Assembly: GCA_008360975.2 (NCBI GenBank)
Contig: CM039183.1
Coordinates: forward strand, 52,599,350 to 52,663,349
Direction: 5' to 3'
Source of the DNA: Lichenostomus cassidix
Taxonomy: Eukaryota; Chordata; Aves; Passeriformes; Meliphagidae
Length of the DNA stretch: 64,000 nt
This document shows positions 1-10,523 of the stretch, one piece after another. The number at the start of each line of letters is the position of its first letter. The first letter of the stretch is position 1. The translations under genes were made by a program, and so were the position numbers. The notes beneath the pieces are model-generated. The model searched no databases and was not told the origin of the DNA. It was given only the letters and a program-made list of their open reading frames with translations.

Positions 1-3000
1 AGGTTCAGCCTTTTTCTCCATCAGGAAAAGCAAATGAGCTGATGAGGATAATTAAAGGCATCACACTGAGAAATGAGTTCGCTCTGGATACTGGAAGAGA
101 ATTAAGCTCCTTTATAATTTAAAATAACAAAACTGCCCCCAATACAGTGAGATGTCCCACATACAATCAGTATGAGCACATGGAGCAACTGTCCTCCCAG
201 TTAATTTGACACCAATGGCAGTGGTTTCTCAAGCTGGAAAGACATCTTCTGCTCTTGAGCAAACTGGTGATCTGCAAGTTGTGAGTGAGGGTTAAAGACA
301 TCTCTCCCATTGAAGGGCTGCAAGCAAGGGTTATAAAGTACGTTTAAATGGTTCCTGGTATGTTTAGCTCAAAATTTAGGCTCTGTGTCAAATAACTTCT
401 TACCAACATAATTGTGATAGAAGTATTTCTATTAAGAAATATTCCAGTGGAAACAATTTGGTTACAGACAGATAAACCTCAGGAGTACTTGTGGAACAAA
501 CCTGTGGCATGGTGCTGCTACACAAGCCAGGCACACGGCATATTAAAGGAAAGAGAGGCTGTCTAGTGTCCCTTGCTCAGCTCAAAAGAAACTCAGAAAA
601 GAAACATGGGTGGAGACCTAACATTTGGGAAATGAGCATCTACACAGGCATTGTAAAAGACACACTACCTTTGAACCTAATATTATTTCAATCAACAGGC
701 TGACTGAACATCAGTGCTGACATCCACTGCCATTGCAGGCAGTAGAAGCTCTTCCATTAATTTTAATACCACAGGCTATAAAGTTCCATAAAAATTTTTC
801 CTTCTACCTCACTCTCTCCCACAAAATAATTTTTGGCTCATGATGTTTTTACGCCCACTCTTCTGAGCGCATTATTTCAAACTCTTGATACTTCACATGT
901 GAATGTGTAATGTAAGCCCTATTAAAACATACAGAGACAACTTTCAATTCATTCCTGAACATTACGAAAATTCATGATCTCCCTAAATTTGAGAATTTGG
1001 CTTGGTACAGGAGGACAGCAAACCAAAATGCTTGCCTCTAAACTCCCTAGGTCCACAGGTGTCCAAGTATGAGGCCTCTTAGGAATCTCGTATCTTCAGG
1101 AAACAGGCAACAAAAAGACCAAAGAGCGTTTTTTTTTGGTGCTGCTTTAACAAGCAAGAATACAATTGAGATTTTGAATTTATAAAAATTTGGATGATTT
1201 CATGGGACAGAAGCTAAAATGAACTCTCTCCCTTTTGTTCAATTCTTATATTAAGTTCACAGCACTACATGTAGTCCTCCACTCTTGTTTAGAGCTCTGA
1301 TGGTTTTGAACACACTAAGGATGAATTTTATCAAATATTGACTTATGTGTTTTGCAATGTACTTATTCCTGGAGTAGATGTAGCCTCTGAGAAACAAGGC
1401 TGCCATGGAAAACTGGAAGACTCACAAGGACTGTAGGCTGCATCTTTGAAAAGTGTTGCCATGGTTGCAATGGAGTGAACCTACTCTTTCCTCTGGTTCT
1501 GCCACAGAACCTGGAGCCTGGGATGATGTAGATGTTGCAACCAGCCAAACAAGGGGACATGACAGTGTGGGAAACAGGAATGTAACTGCAGAGAGGCTCA
1601 GGAGTCAATGGATGGTGCCCTGAACTGTGATGCTGGCAATGCAGCCTCTTGAGAAAAGATGACCTCTCCTCTCAAACCATGTGGCGAATATCTTCTGATA
1701 GGTGATGAATACTTGTATGAATGTGTGTATAGGTGGGGAGTGTGAGCTTGACCTTGACAAGGTCAGGAGTCAAAACTGTTAAGAGATAGATAAACGTCCT
1801 CATGCTAAAAAGTAGTAAGGGAAAATTTGCATAATAGCTATGGGAAGATATAAGAGGCTGTTTGTCAATGATGAGAAATAAGATAAGACAAAGTTAATCT
1901 CTGTAAACAGTCATCTCTTCTTCATGGTAGATTCCATAAGAATATGTCTGAGAAAAAAAGGGACTGAAAAACTCCTGAAGATCTCTCCCATGGCAAACTG
2001 TGAAAAGCTATGGCATGCTATAAACAGCTAGAGAAAATGGCATCTCTCTCATAGTACAACACAGCCTTCTACTGAGATACTAGCCTGTAAAAATCATAAA
2101 TGACTTATTTTTACAGAAATCATCCAGACAAAAACATATACTCAGCTGCCAAAACTACAGTCCCTCAAAGCAACAGAAGAATAAATACACACCTCGATTT
2201 TGCAGAGAGAACAACCATGACTCTGTGTAAGTGTAAATAGCGTAAGCAGTAGGCAATAATGCTTGTTTGTCTCACCTTAAAATATAGTGGAGAGATCCAA
2301 GCAGAGAAACAAGTGGTTGTGTAAGCTGCACAAGTCTTTTTATCCGTGTCTTATATTAAGTATTGCCAGGCTATAAAGAATCAGGGACACAAGTATCAAG
2401 AGAGCTAAAATAAAACCATACCAATGATGGTCATAATAATACATTTATGTTTCCTTTCTTCTGTTGTTAAGTTTCTGCTGCAAATAAGAGGACCAGAAAC
2501 AGACTCTTTTCCTTTTAGATGAAAGCCAGAATTCTTACTTGATTTGTGAACTGGAACTTTACAGAATTTCCACCACAGAACATCAGTTCACAAAACAATC
2601 ACGAGAGCTGACAACACTGTAATACAAAAACTACATTTAGGAAACAAGCAAAAATTGTGCACTGGTGTAAATCACAGCTACACCTTGTTCAAAAAGAGCC
2701 ACATGCTCAATGTCAAAAATGGGCAGAACTCCAAGTAAGATGTGTACTTGTCAATTAGTGGATGAAATTTAATCTGTAAGGGAAGAAACATATTGCACAC
2801 AGGAGAAGATAGCTCAGGGAGGGGTAATATCCACTCACAAAAAAATATCTCCAATTTCATTGAAATCCCAGAAGAGGTAATGACTAGTGATAGTAGTGAC
2901 TATCGATGCTGGCTCACCTGAAATGTTGGTAGAACATATCCAGGTCTTACCTCTGCTGAACTGACAGGCTGGTTTGTGCAGGATCCCAGCCTGAGCAGGC

Positions 3001-3147
3001 TCAGGCGAGTTTCATGGCATTTAGGGGAACATTTGTGTGCACTTTAGGAAAGGAGCTCAAGGCTTCAAAGAGCAGGCACTGCCTCAGCCCCCACTCCCAA
3101 GCGAAGGTCTGTGGGATGTCTAAAGTGGGGAGCCATGGGGTACCATG
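1..3147. other. Non-coding stretch, no gene seen
   Basis: The sequence is AT-rich to mixed with only short frames (none above about 80 codons) and no domain I recognise. The only item I single out is the palindrome at 1749-1765. No repeat family was recognised here, although old decayed copies could be missed by eye. Confidence 0.6.
1749..1765. promoter_or_regulatory. Perfect palindrome of nuclear-receptor half-sites
   Basis: TGACCTTGACAAGGTCA is a perfect inverted repeat of 8-bp arms around one central A. The minus strand carries an exact TCAAGGTCA, the extended half-site known for ERR, SF-1/LRH-1 and NR4A-type monomer-binding receptors; the plus strand carries ACAAGGTCA. The arrangement is an everted pair. 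Binding is inference, since a 17-bp palindrome can also arise by chance in 64 kb. Confidence 0.3.
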
Positions 3148-3527
3148 GCTCTTGTACTCAGCACTCCTGAGGCAGCACAGCCTCTGCTCAGGGCCGGCCA
3201 GTTCATGTGGAGGAGAGACAGCTGAGAGGGGACCTCATGAATGTGTACAAATATCGAAAGGGAGTGCTCCAAGAGACTGGAGCCAGCCATTAGGACACAA
3301 GGGGCAGAAACTGATGGACAAGAAGTTCCACCCGAATGTGAGGAAGAACTCTGCTGTGTGGGTGACGAAGCGCTGGAACAGATTGCCCTGAGAGGCTGTG
3401 GAGTGTCCTTCACTGGAGATATTCAAGAATCATCTGGACATAATCCTGTGTCCAGCTCAGGCACGGAGGCTGGAGCAGGTGACCCACTGGGGTCCCTTCC
3501 AACCTTAGCTATTATGTGATTCAGTGA
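3148..3527 (+). mobile_element. CR1 LINE, 3' end fragment
   Basis: This is a 5'-truncated copy of the avian CR1 non-LTR retrotransposon. The order of recognisable blocks matches a CR1 3' end: a ggggacctcatgaatgtgta segment, 'aagttccaccc..aatgtgaggaag', 'ctggaacagattgccc..gagaggctgtggagt', 'ctggagatattcaag', then 'ggtcccttccaacctta' and a final tgtgattcagtga. It is diverged and carries small deletions, so it is not recent. Short frames over it on both strands are only parts of the dead element. It ends about 75 bp before the CpG island begins. Confidence 0.88.
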
Positions 3528-3599
3528 TCCTTTACGCAGCACAAAAATTGATTTCTCTGTTCCTTTTTACACTCCTCGGCAATTCGTACCAAACCGACA

Positions 3600-4200
3600 C
3601 AGATTTTTTACTGTAGAGATGTCGCAGGCAGGTGAAGCGAGCGGACAGGGCCTACCGGGGAGCGGGCAGGACACGAGTCCCCTCACGGCGGGAGAGGCTT
3701 CAGCCCCTGCCGTGCCCTTCGAAACTCGGGCCCTGCGACGGGACGCTACGAGCGGCCTCAGTCCCGCGGAGGAGCGCTCTCGGCCGAGCCCACGCCTCCT
3801 CCAGGCAACGGGGAGCAGCCGGAGGTGAGCCGTCCCGCCTCGCCGCTCCGCGGCTCCAGGCCGGGTTTTGCGGGGGGCCGCGCTGCCCGCGGCAGAAGGA
3901 GCGCGGCGGTGCTGCGCCGGGCCGGGCCGGGCAGGGCGCGGGAGGGGGCGGGGAGCGCCCGGCGGGATCCAGGGCACGGGGACGGTGTCCTCGGCCCGCG
4001 TCCCCCGGGAGCCAGCGCATTCCGGGTTGGAGCCGGCTCCCCGCGCCGAGCCCGGGGCTGTGCCGCGCCTCCCGCCGCTGCTGACGGCCGCGGGAGCTCA
4101 GGCTCCTGGCGGAGCGACCCGGAGCAGGTCCCGGGTTCCGCGGGCTGTGCCCGCATATTGTTTCCCTGAGAAGTGCCGGGAGGCGGGGGGTGGGAAGGAG
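3600..4200. promoter_or_regulatory. CpG island, probable promoter of an unidentified gene
   Basis: GC content and CpG density jump sharply compared with both flanks. The block holds many CpGs, GCGC/CCGG runs and a GC box GGGGGCGGGG at 3944-3953. Downstream lie an E-box, a perfect CRE and an AP-1 site. In vertebrates such an isolated island usually marks a transcription start. Donor-like sites on the plus strand (3825, 5239) suggest rightward transcription, but a bidirectional or leftward promoter is not excluded. The many long overlapping frames on both strands are expected in stop-poor GC-rich DNA. I cannot identify the gene. Confidence 0.75.
3619..3824 (+). other. Possible first exon in the CpG island
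   Basis: An ATG with a purine at -3 opens a frame of 68 codons that would be cut by a strong donor, CCGGAG|GTGAGC, at 3824/3825; the frame then stops two bases into the intron. The predicted peptide begins MSQAGEASGQG and is rich in Ser, Ala, Gly, Pro and Arg, with no domain I recognise. Such composition is typical of chance frames in CpG islands, so a non-coding 5' UTR exon or no exon at all is equally plausible. The position near the island's left edge and the good donor are the only reasons to list it. Confidence 0.2.
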
Positions 4201-4219
4201 GAATTGCCCGCAGTTGCTC

Positions 4220-4225
4220 CACGTG
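4220..4225. promoter_or_regulatory. E-box CACGTG
   Basis: A perfect CACGTG E-box lies at the right edge of the CpG island, 27 bp upstream of the CRE. It is the consensus for USF, MYC/MAX and CLOCK:BMAL1. Occupancy is not shown by sequence; the setting beside a CRE and an island makes it more likely to matter than an isolated match. Confidence 0.4.
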
Positions 4226-4252
4226 CATCAGTAGTTGTCAGTAACATCCAAC

Positions 4253-4260
4253 TGACGTCA
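4253..4260. promoter_or_regulatory. Perfect CRE (TGACGTCA)
   Basis: The full 8-bp palindromic cAMP-response element TGACGTCA stands in the sequence aactgacgtcatcc just beyond the CpG island. Full CREs close to CpG-island promoters are the class most often bound by CREB/ATF proteins. It is the strongest single regulatory motif here and suggests, by inference, that the unidentified gene responds to cAMP or stress signalling. Confidence 0.5.
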
Positions 4261-4309
4261 TCCTCGGGTAAAAAGATCTCTCTTTTGTTCTCGTTCCCTC
4301 CCACTTCTT

Positions 4310-4330
4310 CCCCCCCAACCCCCCCCCCCC
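4310..4330 (-). other. C-run pair, G-quadruplex/i-motif candidate
   Basis: Seven C's, AA, then twelve C's on the plus strand. The minus strand therefore has enough G-runs for an intramolecular G-quadruplex. It lies 50 bp downstream of the CRE, in the promoter-proximal zone. Such runs are also error-prone in assembly, so the exact length is uncertain. Confidence 0.5.
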
Positions 4331-4484
4331 GCTTAAAAATTAAAAGCTAGAACATTTGCAAAAAAAAAAAATAATAAGAGCTGCTCTCCCCCACGTTAAT
4401 TGCAATGCAAAGGGAGACGTTGCATTACGGATCCTGCCTGGGCTGTGCTGGGCTCTAATGAATGCGCAGAGCCTTTGATCTGGG

Positions 4485-4491
4485 TGAGTCA
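4485..4491. promoter_or_regulatory. AP-1 site TGAGTCA
   Basis: An exact TGAGTCA (AP-1 consensus) in ctgggtgagtcagttggg. A second exact copy lies at 5240-5246. Both overlap GTGAGT strings that could instead be splice donors, so the two readings compete. Confidence 0.3.
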
Positions 4492-4668
4492 GTTGGGTTC
4501 AGTTGTGCCGGAAGGTTAGTTGCACATCCTGGCTGATGTGAAATTCGATCAGCAGAGGGGGCAAAGAAAAAGAAAAGCATTTTAATGGGAATCAATAGAG
4601 GATCATAGGGTCCTGGAAGGAAATAGGTGTTGATTAAAGATGTGTGGGTTTTGCTGGCTTTTTTCTTT

Positions 4669-4670
<2 letters not shown>

Positions 4671-4700
<30 letters not shown>
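4671..4700 (+). repeat. Poly(T) tract, 30 bp
   Basis: An uninterrupted run of T's followed by ccccc. It shows no flanking feature of an inserted retroposon that I can see. The length is likely polymorphic. Confidence 0.9.
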
Positions 4701-5740
4701 CCCCCGTGTACACGACTTGTTTAAAAATAAATAAACACCAAAAGCAGCCCGGCAGAAACGAGGGAGGGCAGGCTGGAAAACAGCTTTCCCAATCACCCGT
4801 GTGTTTGTGTTCCAGGGAGGCAGTCAGCAGACCGAGAGTTTGTGCAATGCTTCAAGCTACAGCGCGCAAATTTAAAGCAGTAGGCTCCAAAGAATAGCTC
4901 CGGTTCTCACTGCACTGCATTTCTGTGCCTGACCTGTTTACTAGTGCATTATTAAATAAGCCCAAAACACTCGCCCCTCTCCCCCTAAGCCAACTTCTTT
5001 TTTCTCCCTCCCCTTTCACCCCCCCTTTCCTGCCTGCTGCCGAGCCGCAGGGATTCGAGATACCCGACATGAAGGTGCAGACCTGTTTTGTTGCAGTCAC
5101 AGGTTTCAAAGCTAAACTTTCTAGGCACGTTTTCACTGTTTAGGAAATACCGAGCTGGAAGGTCTGTGTATATTGCCTGACTTTACGTGAAAAAGAGGGA
5201 ATTACAATTGTGTTGAACATTTTTTCACTCAGAAGGAGGTGAGTCAACTTCCTACACAAAGACTTGAATCACCCGCCCTTCACATTGCAATAAAATCCGG
5301 CCTCTCTTCCATTCATGTGAGTGTGTACACACGCACACAAAAAAATGGGGATTGCAATTGAAGAGCTGGGAGAAGCTGCTGGCAGAAAGCTGAACATTCC
5401 TGGCATGAGTATATGCTGGTTGTCATCATAGAAACAGGGCATTGCTGTGCCATGGCGGTCATGTTTTTATCCAAATGGGAAACCTGATCAGTTCAAGTTT
5501 CTTGTCGAGTTGCCATTTCTTCTGGTTTTGTGTTCTGGTGTGTCTCTCCCTACCTGCTGCTAAAGATTAACGCATAAGTCAGAACTGTTGCTGTTAATGG
5601 CATTGCAGTGGTGTGTCCAAGTCCCACGTAGAGCATGAATTTATGCAGATGCTCATTAACAGGCAGCTTTTCAAATTGGGACATGCATTGGGAGGAGGGA
5701 CCTCCCGATGTAAGGCCAAAGAGGTTTCCTGCCTCCCAGG
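4701..5740. other. Promoter-flanking DNA with one good donor
   Basis: Mixed-composition DNA downstream of the island, with C-rich pyrimidine stretches at about 4974-5040 and a strong donor consensus AAGGAG|GTGAGT at 5239. If the island drives a rightward transcript, a non-coding first exon could end at 5238; the 150 bases before the donor lack an ATG-led frame of note. No protein family is visible. Confidence 0.35.
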
Positions 5741-7236
5741 TAAACACAGGCCATGCTGTCTCACCATGCGGTGTTTGAACATCCTTATCAACAGCTGAAT
5801 TGCAGTTGCAGTGATGATTTTCGTTCTGAATAAGAAATAGGAAATACTTTCTCTGTCTTTATAGTTTTTACCCAGTGTTTGTTTATACCAAAAATCTTTG
5901 GGGGCATGTTTTTGGATGTTCTGGCAAATACTCATAATAATTTGCCTCCAATTGAATTAAGCATTTATTTACTCCACTGTGAGATCTGGTCATTTTAAGA
6001 TCATTTTCTTCTTTAAAAAAATGATGGTGAGGCTTAGGTGCCAGGGCCAGGTTTGGCATTGACAGATATGCAGGTAGTATCAATGAGTTTTTATAATGTC
6101 CTTTCTTCTGCATCTGGCATAAGAAACCAAAATGGTGTACCAGCCCTGCTTTAGTGGAAGAAATTTGATTTTTATGTAAGTGTTTGGCCATATATATGTA
6201 TATTTATAAATGTTTATTTCAGTGGTCTTTGAAGGAAACTGGTGGAAAGGCAGTGTTAGATTACATGACCACTTGAGGATGACCATTTTATAATAGTATG
6301 AGGATTTCTTCTCCTATGAGATGTAATTAATTTATTTAAAAATTATGATGCCAAGGATAATAAATGCTCCGTTTACTGGAGGACAAAATGCAATAGAATA
6401 TGAGATATAATAAGTGCAATTGTCACGCACTGTCCTGTGAACACATGGAAGACAATGGAAGGTCAAGTATCTAAATTAGCTCTTCTAGGTTTGTGCTCAT
6501 GGAAGGTACCAGATTAACAGCCTAGGAGAATGAAGGGCTTCTTTTATTGTCAGAACTGGTACAATCATGGGATCTTTCCCACACCTTACCTTACTCGTCA
6601 GTGCCTCAAACCATTTTTTGGAATAGACCACAATTACACCCGGAACCTGCAGAGACTTGTGTTCTTAAATTTATTTGTAGAGTTAAGTCATTAGTACTAA
6701 GAGGCTGTGGAGATCTGAGAGGCTGTGGAAGCTGAGCTATCTGCTGAGAATGCTAAGAAAGTTGTGAATTATTCAATTTTTATGTGGATACTTGTGAAAT
6801 AACACTGGAACATTTCATATAAGCCAACATTCAGCAGATTACCTGCATCCATCCTGGCCTAGATTTGATCTATGAATGAATGGCTCTCAAGCCCTTAAAA
6901 ATGCCCTGGGCAATCCTGTTCTATTATCTCCACCATTGTTTTTCCATCCAGATACCACAGGGATGAGCACAATCAGCAGAGAAAATGAAAATCAAATTGC
7001 CTACCAAGAGCTGACCATATGGGGCAGCTGGTTGCTGCTTCCCAACCCCCTGCCTGATGTCTCTTCCCTGCCTCCGATGATGTGCTACTGAGTGCTAGTC
7101 AGTCCCCGTCACCCCTTCCAAATCTGTTTTTATGCTGCAGAGAAGCAAATTTCCTTAGGTTTTATATTTTCTGAGAATGTATCCTCTTTCCCCTCCAGTT
7201 TTCTTGTTTCTCTGCAGACTAAAACTGTTTGGTGTG

Positions 7237-7266
7237 CCCCCCCTCTGCTCCCCCCCCCTCCCCCCC
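7237..7266 (-). other. C-run cluster, G-quadruplex motif on minus strand
   Basis: Runs of 7, 9 and 7 C's separated by TCTGCT and T. On the minus strand this gives at least four G-triplets within 30 bases, the standard quadruplex pattern. No promoter-like context surrounds it. Confidence 0.5.
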
Positions 7267-8120
7267 GCCTACTTCTGCTCCTTTGAATGTGAACACTGGG
7301 CCTAGAAATAAGGAAAGGAGGCCAAGAGGAAAATGTGTCTCACTGAGACTTGCCAGATATCCAAGTTGCATGTGGAGAGACAGAGTTTCAGCTCATGTGT
7401 CTGGCTTGGACAGCAGTGTAGAGCATTAAACATCCTGTTGTCTGTCTTGTGCTGGCCAGACAGCACAGCTCCTCACTGACACCTGGAGGGGCTGGAGTAG
7501 TGGGAATTACTGCCGTGTTGGACTGAGGTAGATCTGGTGGTTGTTGGTGATTTCTGTGCCCAGGGATGCATTTTATGCCACACTTTAAGAATGAGGACAC
7601 TGGGAGGAGGAGAGGTGTCTACAATCAAATGCTATCCCCTGTCACATAGAGGAGCGCAGTGCAGGTTTCCTCCTGCCAGCTTGTCCCCTTAGAGTCTCTG
7701 GCCCTTGGTTTCTGCCGGGTTCTACAACAGCGATGGGTGGTAAGTTATTATTATTATTGTTTGCTTGTTGCTTCATGGCAGTTCACATGGCCAAGTAAAA
7801 ACTGGATCACTGTGGGCTTGGCACTATATAAACTGTGGCACTGTGTCCTGCCACCCGTGGAATTTGCAGTCTAAATAGGCAAGGCCAACAAGGTGAGACA
7901 GAGGCGTACAGGAAAAAACCCCTAGCAGCTACCGAACAAAAATCCCCACGTGTTGACTTACAGGCTGTCTGTTTCTCGTCAGTTCCAAAAGAGGGTACAG
8001 TTTAAAATACCTGTGTTGCTAGATAAAAACACTCTCCTCCCCCAGGCAGATTAACAGAAATTAACAGAAAAAGTGCCGAGGTGTGTCTGCCACAGTACCT
8101 TAACACATTTCGCTGTGCTT

Positions 8121-8145
8121 CATTGTTCTCAGTCATTGTTCTCAG
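8121..8145 (+). repeat. Short tandem duplication
   Basis: The 12-mer CATTGTTCTCAG occurs twice, separated by one T (period 13). It is probably a slippage duplication. Confidence 0.85.
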
Positions 8146-8493
8146 ATCGTGGAGCATGCAGATTGTGTAATACCTCTATTCTGGGACACCTAGGTTAGCA
8201 CAGTTACTCTCAGCGGGGTGAAGGAGGAGCTCTGCGGTAGCTTCAGCTGAGAGTTTTACTTCTTGTGGTTCATGTCCTGACTTTCAGTAATCTTGACAAT
8301 TTGAGGACATGTGTACATTCATCAGTCAGTTTTGAAAATGCAAATATTCTAAATATTAATAAACTTTTTACATATATGTCTGATCTGTAATTTATTTTGT
8401 ACAATAGACCTATTTTTACAGCACTTTCTATACAAGCATCACCTCATTCTACTGATTTTGTTGATAGAAGATAGATAGCAGCATGTGCTTCCT

Positions 8494-8598
8494 TAAAAAA
8501 AACCCCAAAAAACCAAACCAAACCAAAACATAAAAACCCAACCAAAAAACCAAAACAAAACAAAAAAAAAGCCCCAAAAAACCCAAACAAAAAAACCC
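8494..8598 (+). repeat. A/C-rich low-complexity tract
   Basis: About 105 bp made almost only of A and C (aaaaccccaaaaaaccaaacc type units). Its reverse strand gives a Phe/Gly-rich frame that is an artefact of the composition. Confidence 0.85.
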
Positions 8599-9889
8599 CT
8601 GTAAACCTGCTATTATATGAATAGCATTCTGTGACACAGTCATACAATTCATGTGTTGGCTCAGCACCACTCTGCCCGGAGAACCAAGGCTCCTGGTTTC
8701 TCCTGTGCTGTGGTGGGGAAGCCGTGGAGACACAGAAGAGCAATTCCAGATTCTGAATGCTTTCCTTTCCCACCGGCTGGCTACATCCATGCGTGCAGAG
8801 CTTTTGATTAGATCTGCTGTTTTGCCTATGGCAATTTTCACTGCAAACGTCCTTTGTCTATACATCATTTGAGCATCTATACATGATAAGATTGCCACCT
8901 TTTATTACAGTAAAAACAGGAACTTTCTTCTCAATAAGCTTTGCTCCTTCCTCAGCTCTCCAACCACCCCTAGGGGAAGTGAGAAGGACAGGAAAACTTT
9001 GAAAAACCTTTCACCTCTTTGTTCTCCTTGGAAGAATGTGGGAAGAATTTTTGTAAAAACCAAGGTAGACATTCATAAAAGGGGACTTGCCTGGGTGGCA
9101 TAAAAATTTGAAACCTGGTAAAGTAAGTACATGTAAATACACACAGATTACTGAATTGATAAACTCACTTTTTTTTCTCTTAAAGGAAAATTATATCCAT
9201 GTATTTCTTAGCTTACATACTACTTTCAGTCTTTGTTTCCACTGTTACTTTTAACACCAGGGTCTTGGAGCTTTACAATGCCATTCAGCATTAAAAGCTT
9301 CCTTTTTCACTATGAATAGGCTTGTACTGCAACTAGGCAAGTTCTAGTGTATTACAAGAGAATGAATAAAGATATTAGCGTACAGAAAATGTGAAAAGAG
9401 AAAGGCAGTAGGCATGAATAAGCAAATAAGTAACTTAATCACATTTTCCCTTGAATATACAAAATACACTGAGGATCACTTCACTAAAAAACCACGTCTG
9501 CTGAAAAAGAAGTGGGTTTTGTGTAAAAACAGCTCACACATTTGCTTGTCTCTGAATCCTTTAAATAGTCACTGTATGCAGTCACTTTGCTTTTACTCTA
9601 CAATTAGACTTTGGACTAGGACAGAAGTATATGGGATATGCATTTCCTTAAGAAATACTCCTATATTTAGGAATCAAACTCTTAAGCCAGGTAGTTCAGC
9701 TTCCTATGAGTGCACAGTTGTTCACTACGGTGTGCCATTGGCTGCTTTACCTGCTTAAATTTCAAATGCTTTGTTTGGTGGGCCTTTATCATTCATTCTT
9801 CATTTGAAAATTACCTGTTAGACTGAATCATGTGGTTTCTGAGAAACTCTCTGACACTTTGTCCAAATTTTGTTCTTCTTTAGTTTTAT
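8599..9889. other. No gene seen
   Basis: Ordinary sequence with short frames only. The frame at 9414-9758 (114 codons) shows no recognisable family or splice context. Confidence 0.5.
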
Positions 9890-9995
9890 CCCATTACATT
9901 TAGCTGTACCACTGAATGTTAGCATCCTAGAAATTCCTTTCCATTCTCTCTGTTCGTCACTCATATATTTCTAGACAGTGGTCATTTTGCCCCTG
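9890..9995 (-). mobile_element. Old CR1 fragment, left part, split by an LTR
   Basis: The segment ending 'cactcatatatttctagacagtggtcatt' resembles the antisense of an old CR1 family in the zone between reverse transcriptase and 3' end. It is weakly preserved on its own. The call rests mainly on its position directly across the LTR from the clearer CR1 segment that starts at about 10530, in the same orientation. Confidence 0.4.
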
Positions 9996-10523
9996 TGTCA
10001 TGGTTTAACTTGCAGGCAGCTAAACACCACACAGCCATTCACTCACTCCCCTTCTCCCAGTGGAATGGGAGAGAGAATTTGAAAAAAAAGTAAAATTCTC
10101 GGGTTTAGAAAAAGACAGTTTAGTAGGACAGAAAAGGATGGGAAAATAATATTAATAATAGAGTTAGAATATACATGATGCAGTTGCTGCCACTCACCGC
10201 ACCCATGCCCAGCCAGTTTCCGAGCAGTGCCCCCCAGCCATCTTTCCCCCTAGTTTATGTGCTGAGCAAGACACCATGTGGTATGGAATATCCCTTTGGC
10301 CAGTAGGGGTCAGCTGTCCTGGCTGCATCTCTTCTCAACGTCTTGTGCAGCCCGTCCTACTTACTTGCTGGCAGGGCAGCATGAGAAGGAAGAGTCCTTG
10401 ACCACTGGTTAGTAACAACTAAAACACCAGTGTGTTACCAACATGATTGTCCTAAATCCAAAACACAGTGCTACACCAGGTGCTGGTAAGAAAATCAACT
10501 CGATCCCAGCTAATACCAGGATA
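9996..10523 (-). mobile_element. Solo LTR of an avian endogenous retrovirus (ERVL-type)
   Basis: The plus strand opens TGTCATGGTTTAAC and ends TACCAGGATA, so the sense strand (minus) starts near TATCCTGGTA, a decayed form of the TGTCCTGGTTT start of a widespread avian LTR family. Internal landmarks agree: 'caccacacagcc', 'cagtggaatgggagagaga', 'atggaatatccctttggcca', 'gtcagctgtcctggctg' and 'taacaactaaaacaccagtgtgttacc'. A TATA-like ACATAAACTA on the minus strand falls at 10251-10260. No gag, pol or env sequence flanks it, so it is a solo LTR left by recombination. A clear 5-bp target duplication is not visible. Assignment to ERVL rather than another avian ERV class is from memory. Confidence 0.85.

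Larger units (their letters stand above)
5741..8493. other. No gene seen
   Basis: Ordinary unique-looking sequence with short frames only. It contains the C-run cluster at 7237-7266 and a 13-bp tandem duplication at 8121-8145. Nothing else could be supported. Confidence 0.55.

Noticed and set aside
3014..3519. Frames of 90-125 codons
   Set aside because: They lie mostly over a diverged CR1 3' end and do not follow a coding region of that element.
3567..4350. Many overlapping frames of 100-160 codons on both strands
   Set aside because: GC-rich CpG-island DNA has few stop codons; the frames overlap each other on both strands and show no domains. Only the one with a donor was kept, at low confidence.
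4590..4620. 'ggatcatagggtcctggaagg', like an antisense CR1 3' tail
   Set aside because: Similarity is limited to about 20 bp and does not continue into the rest of CR1.
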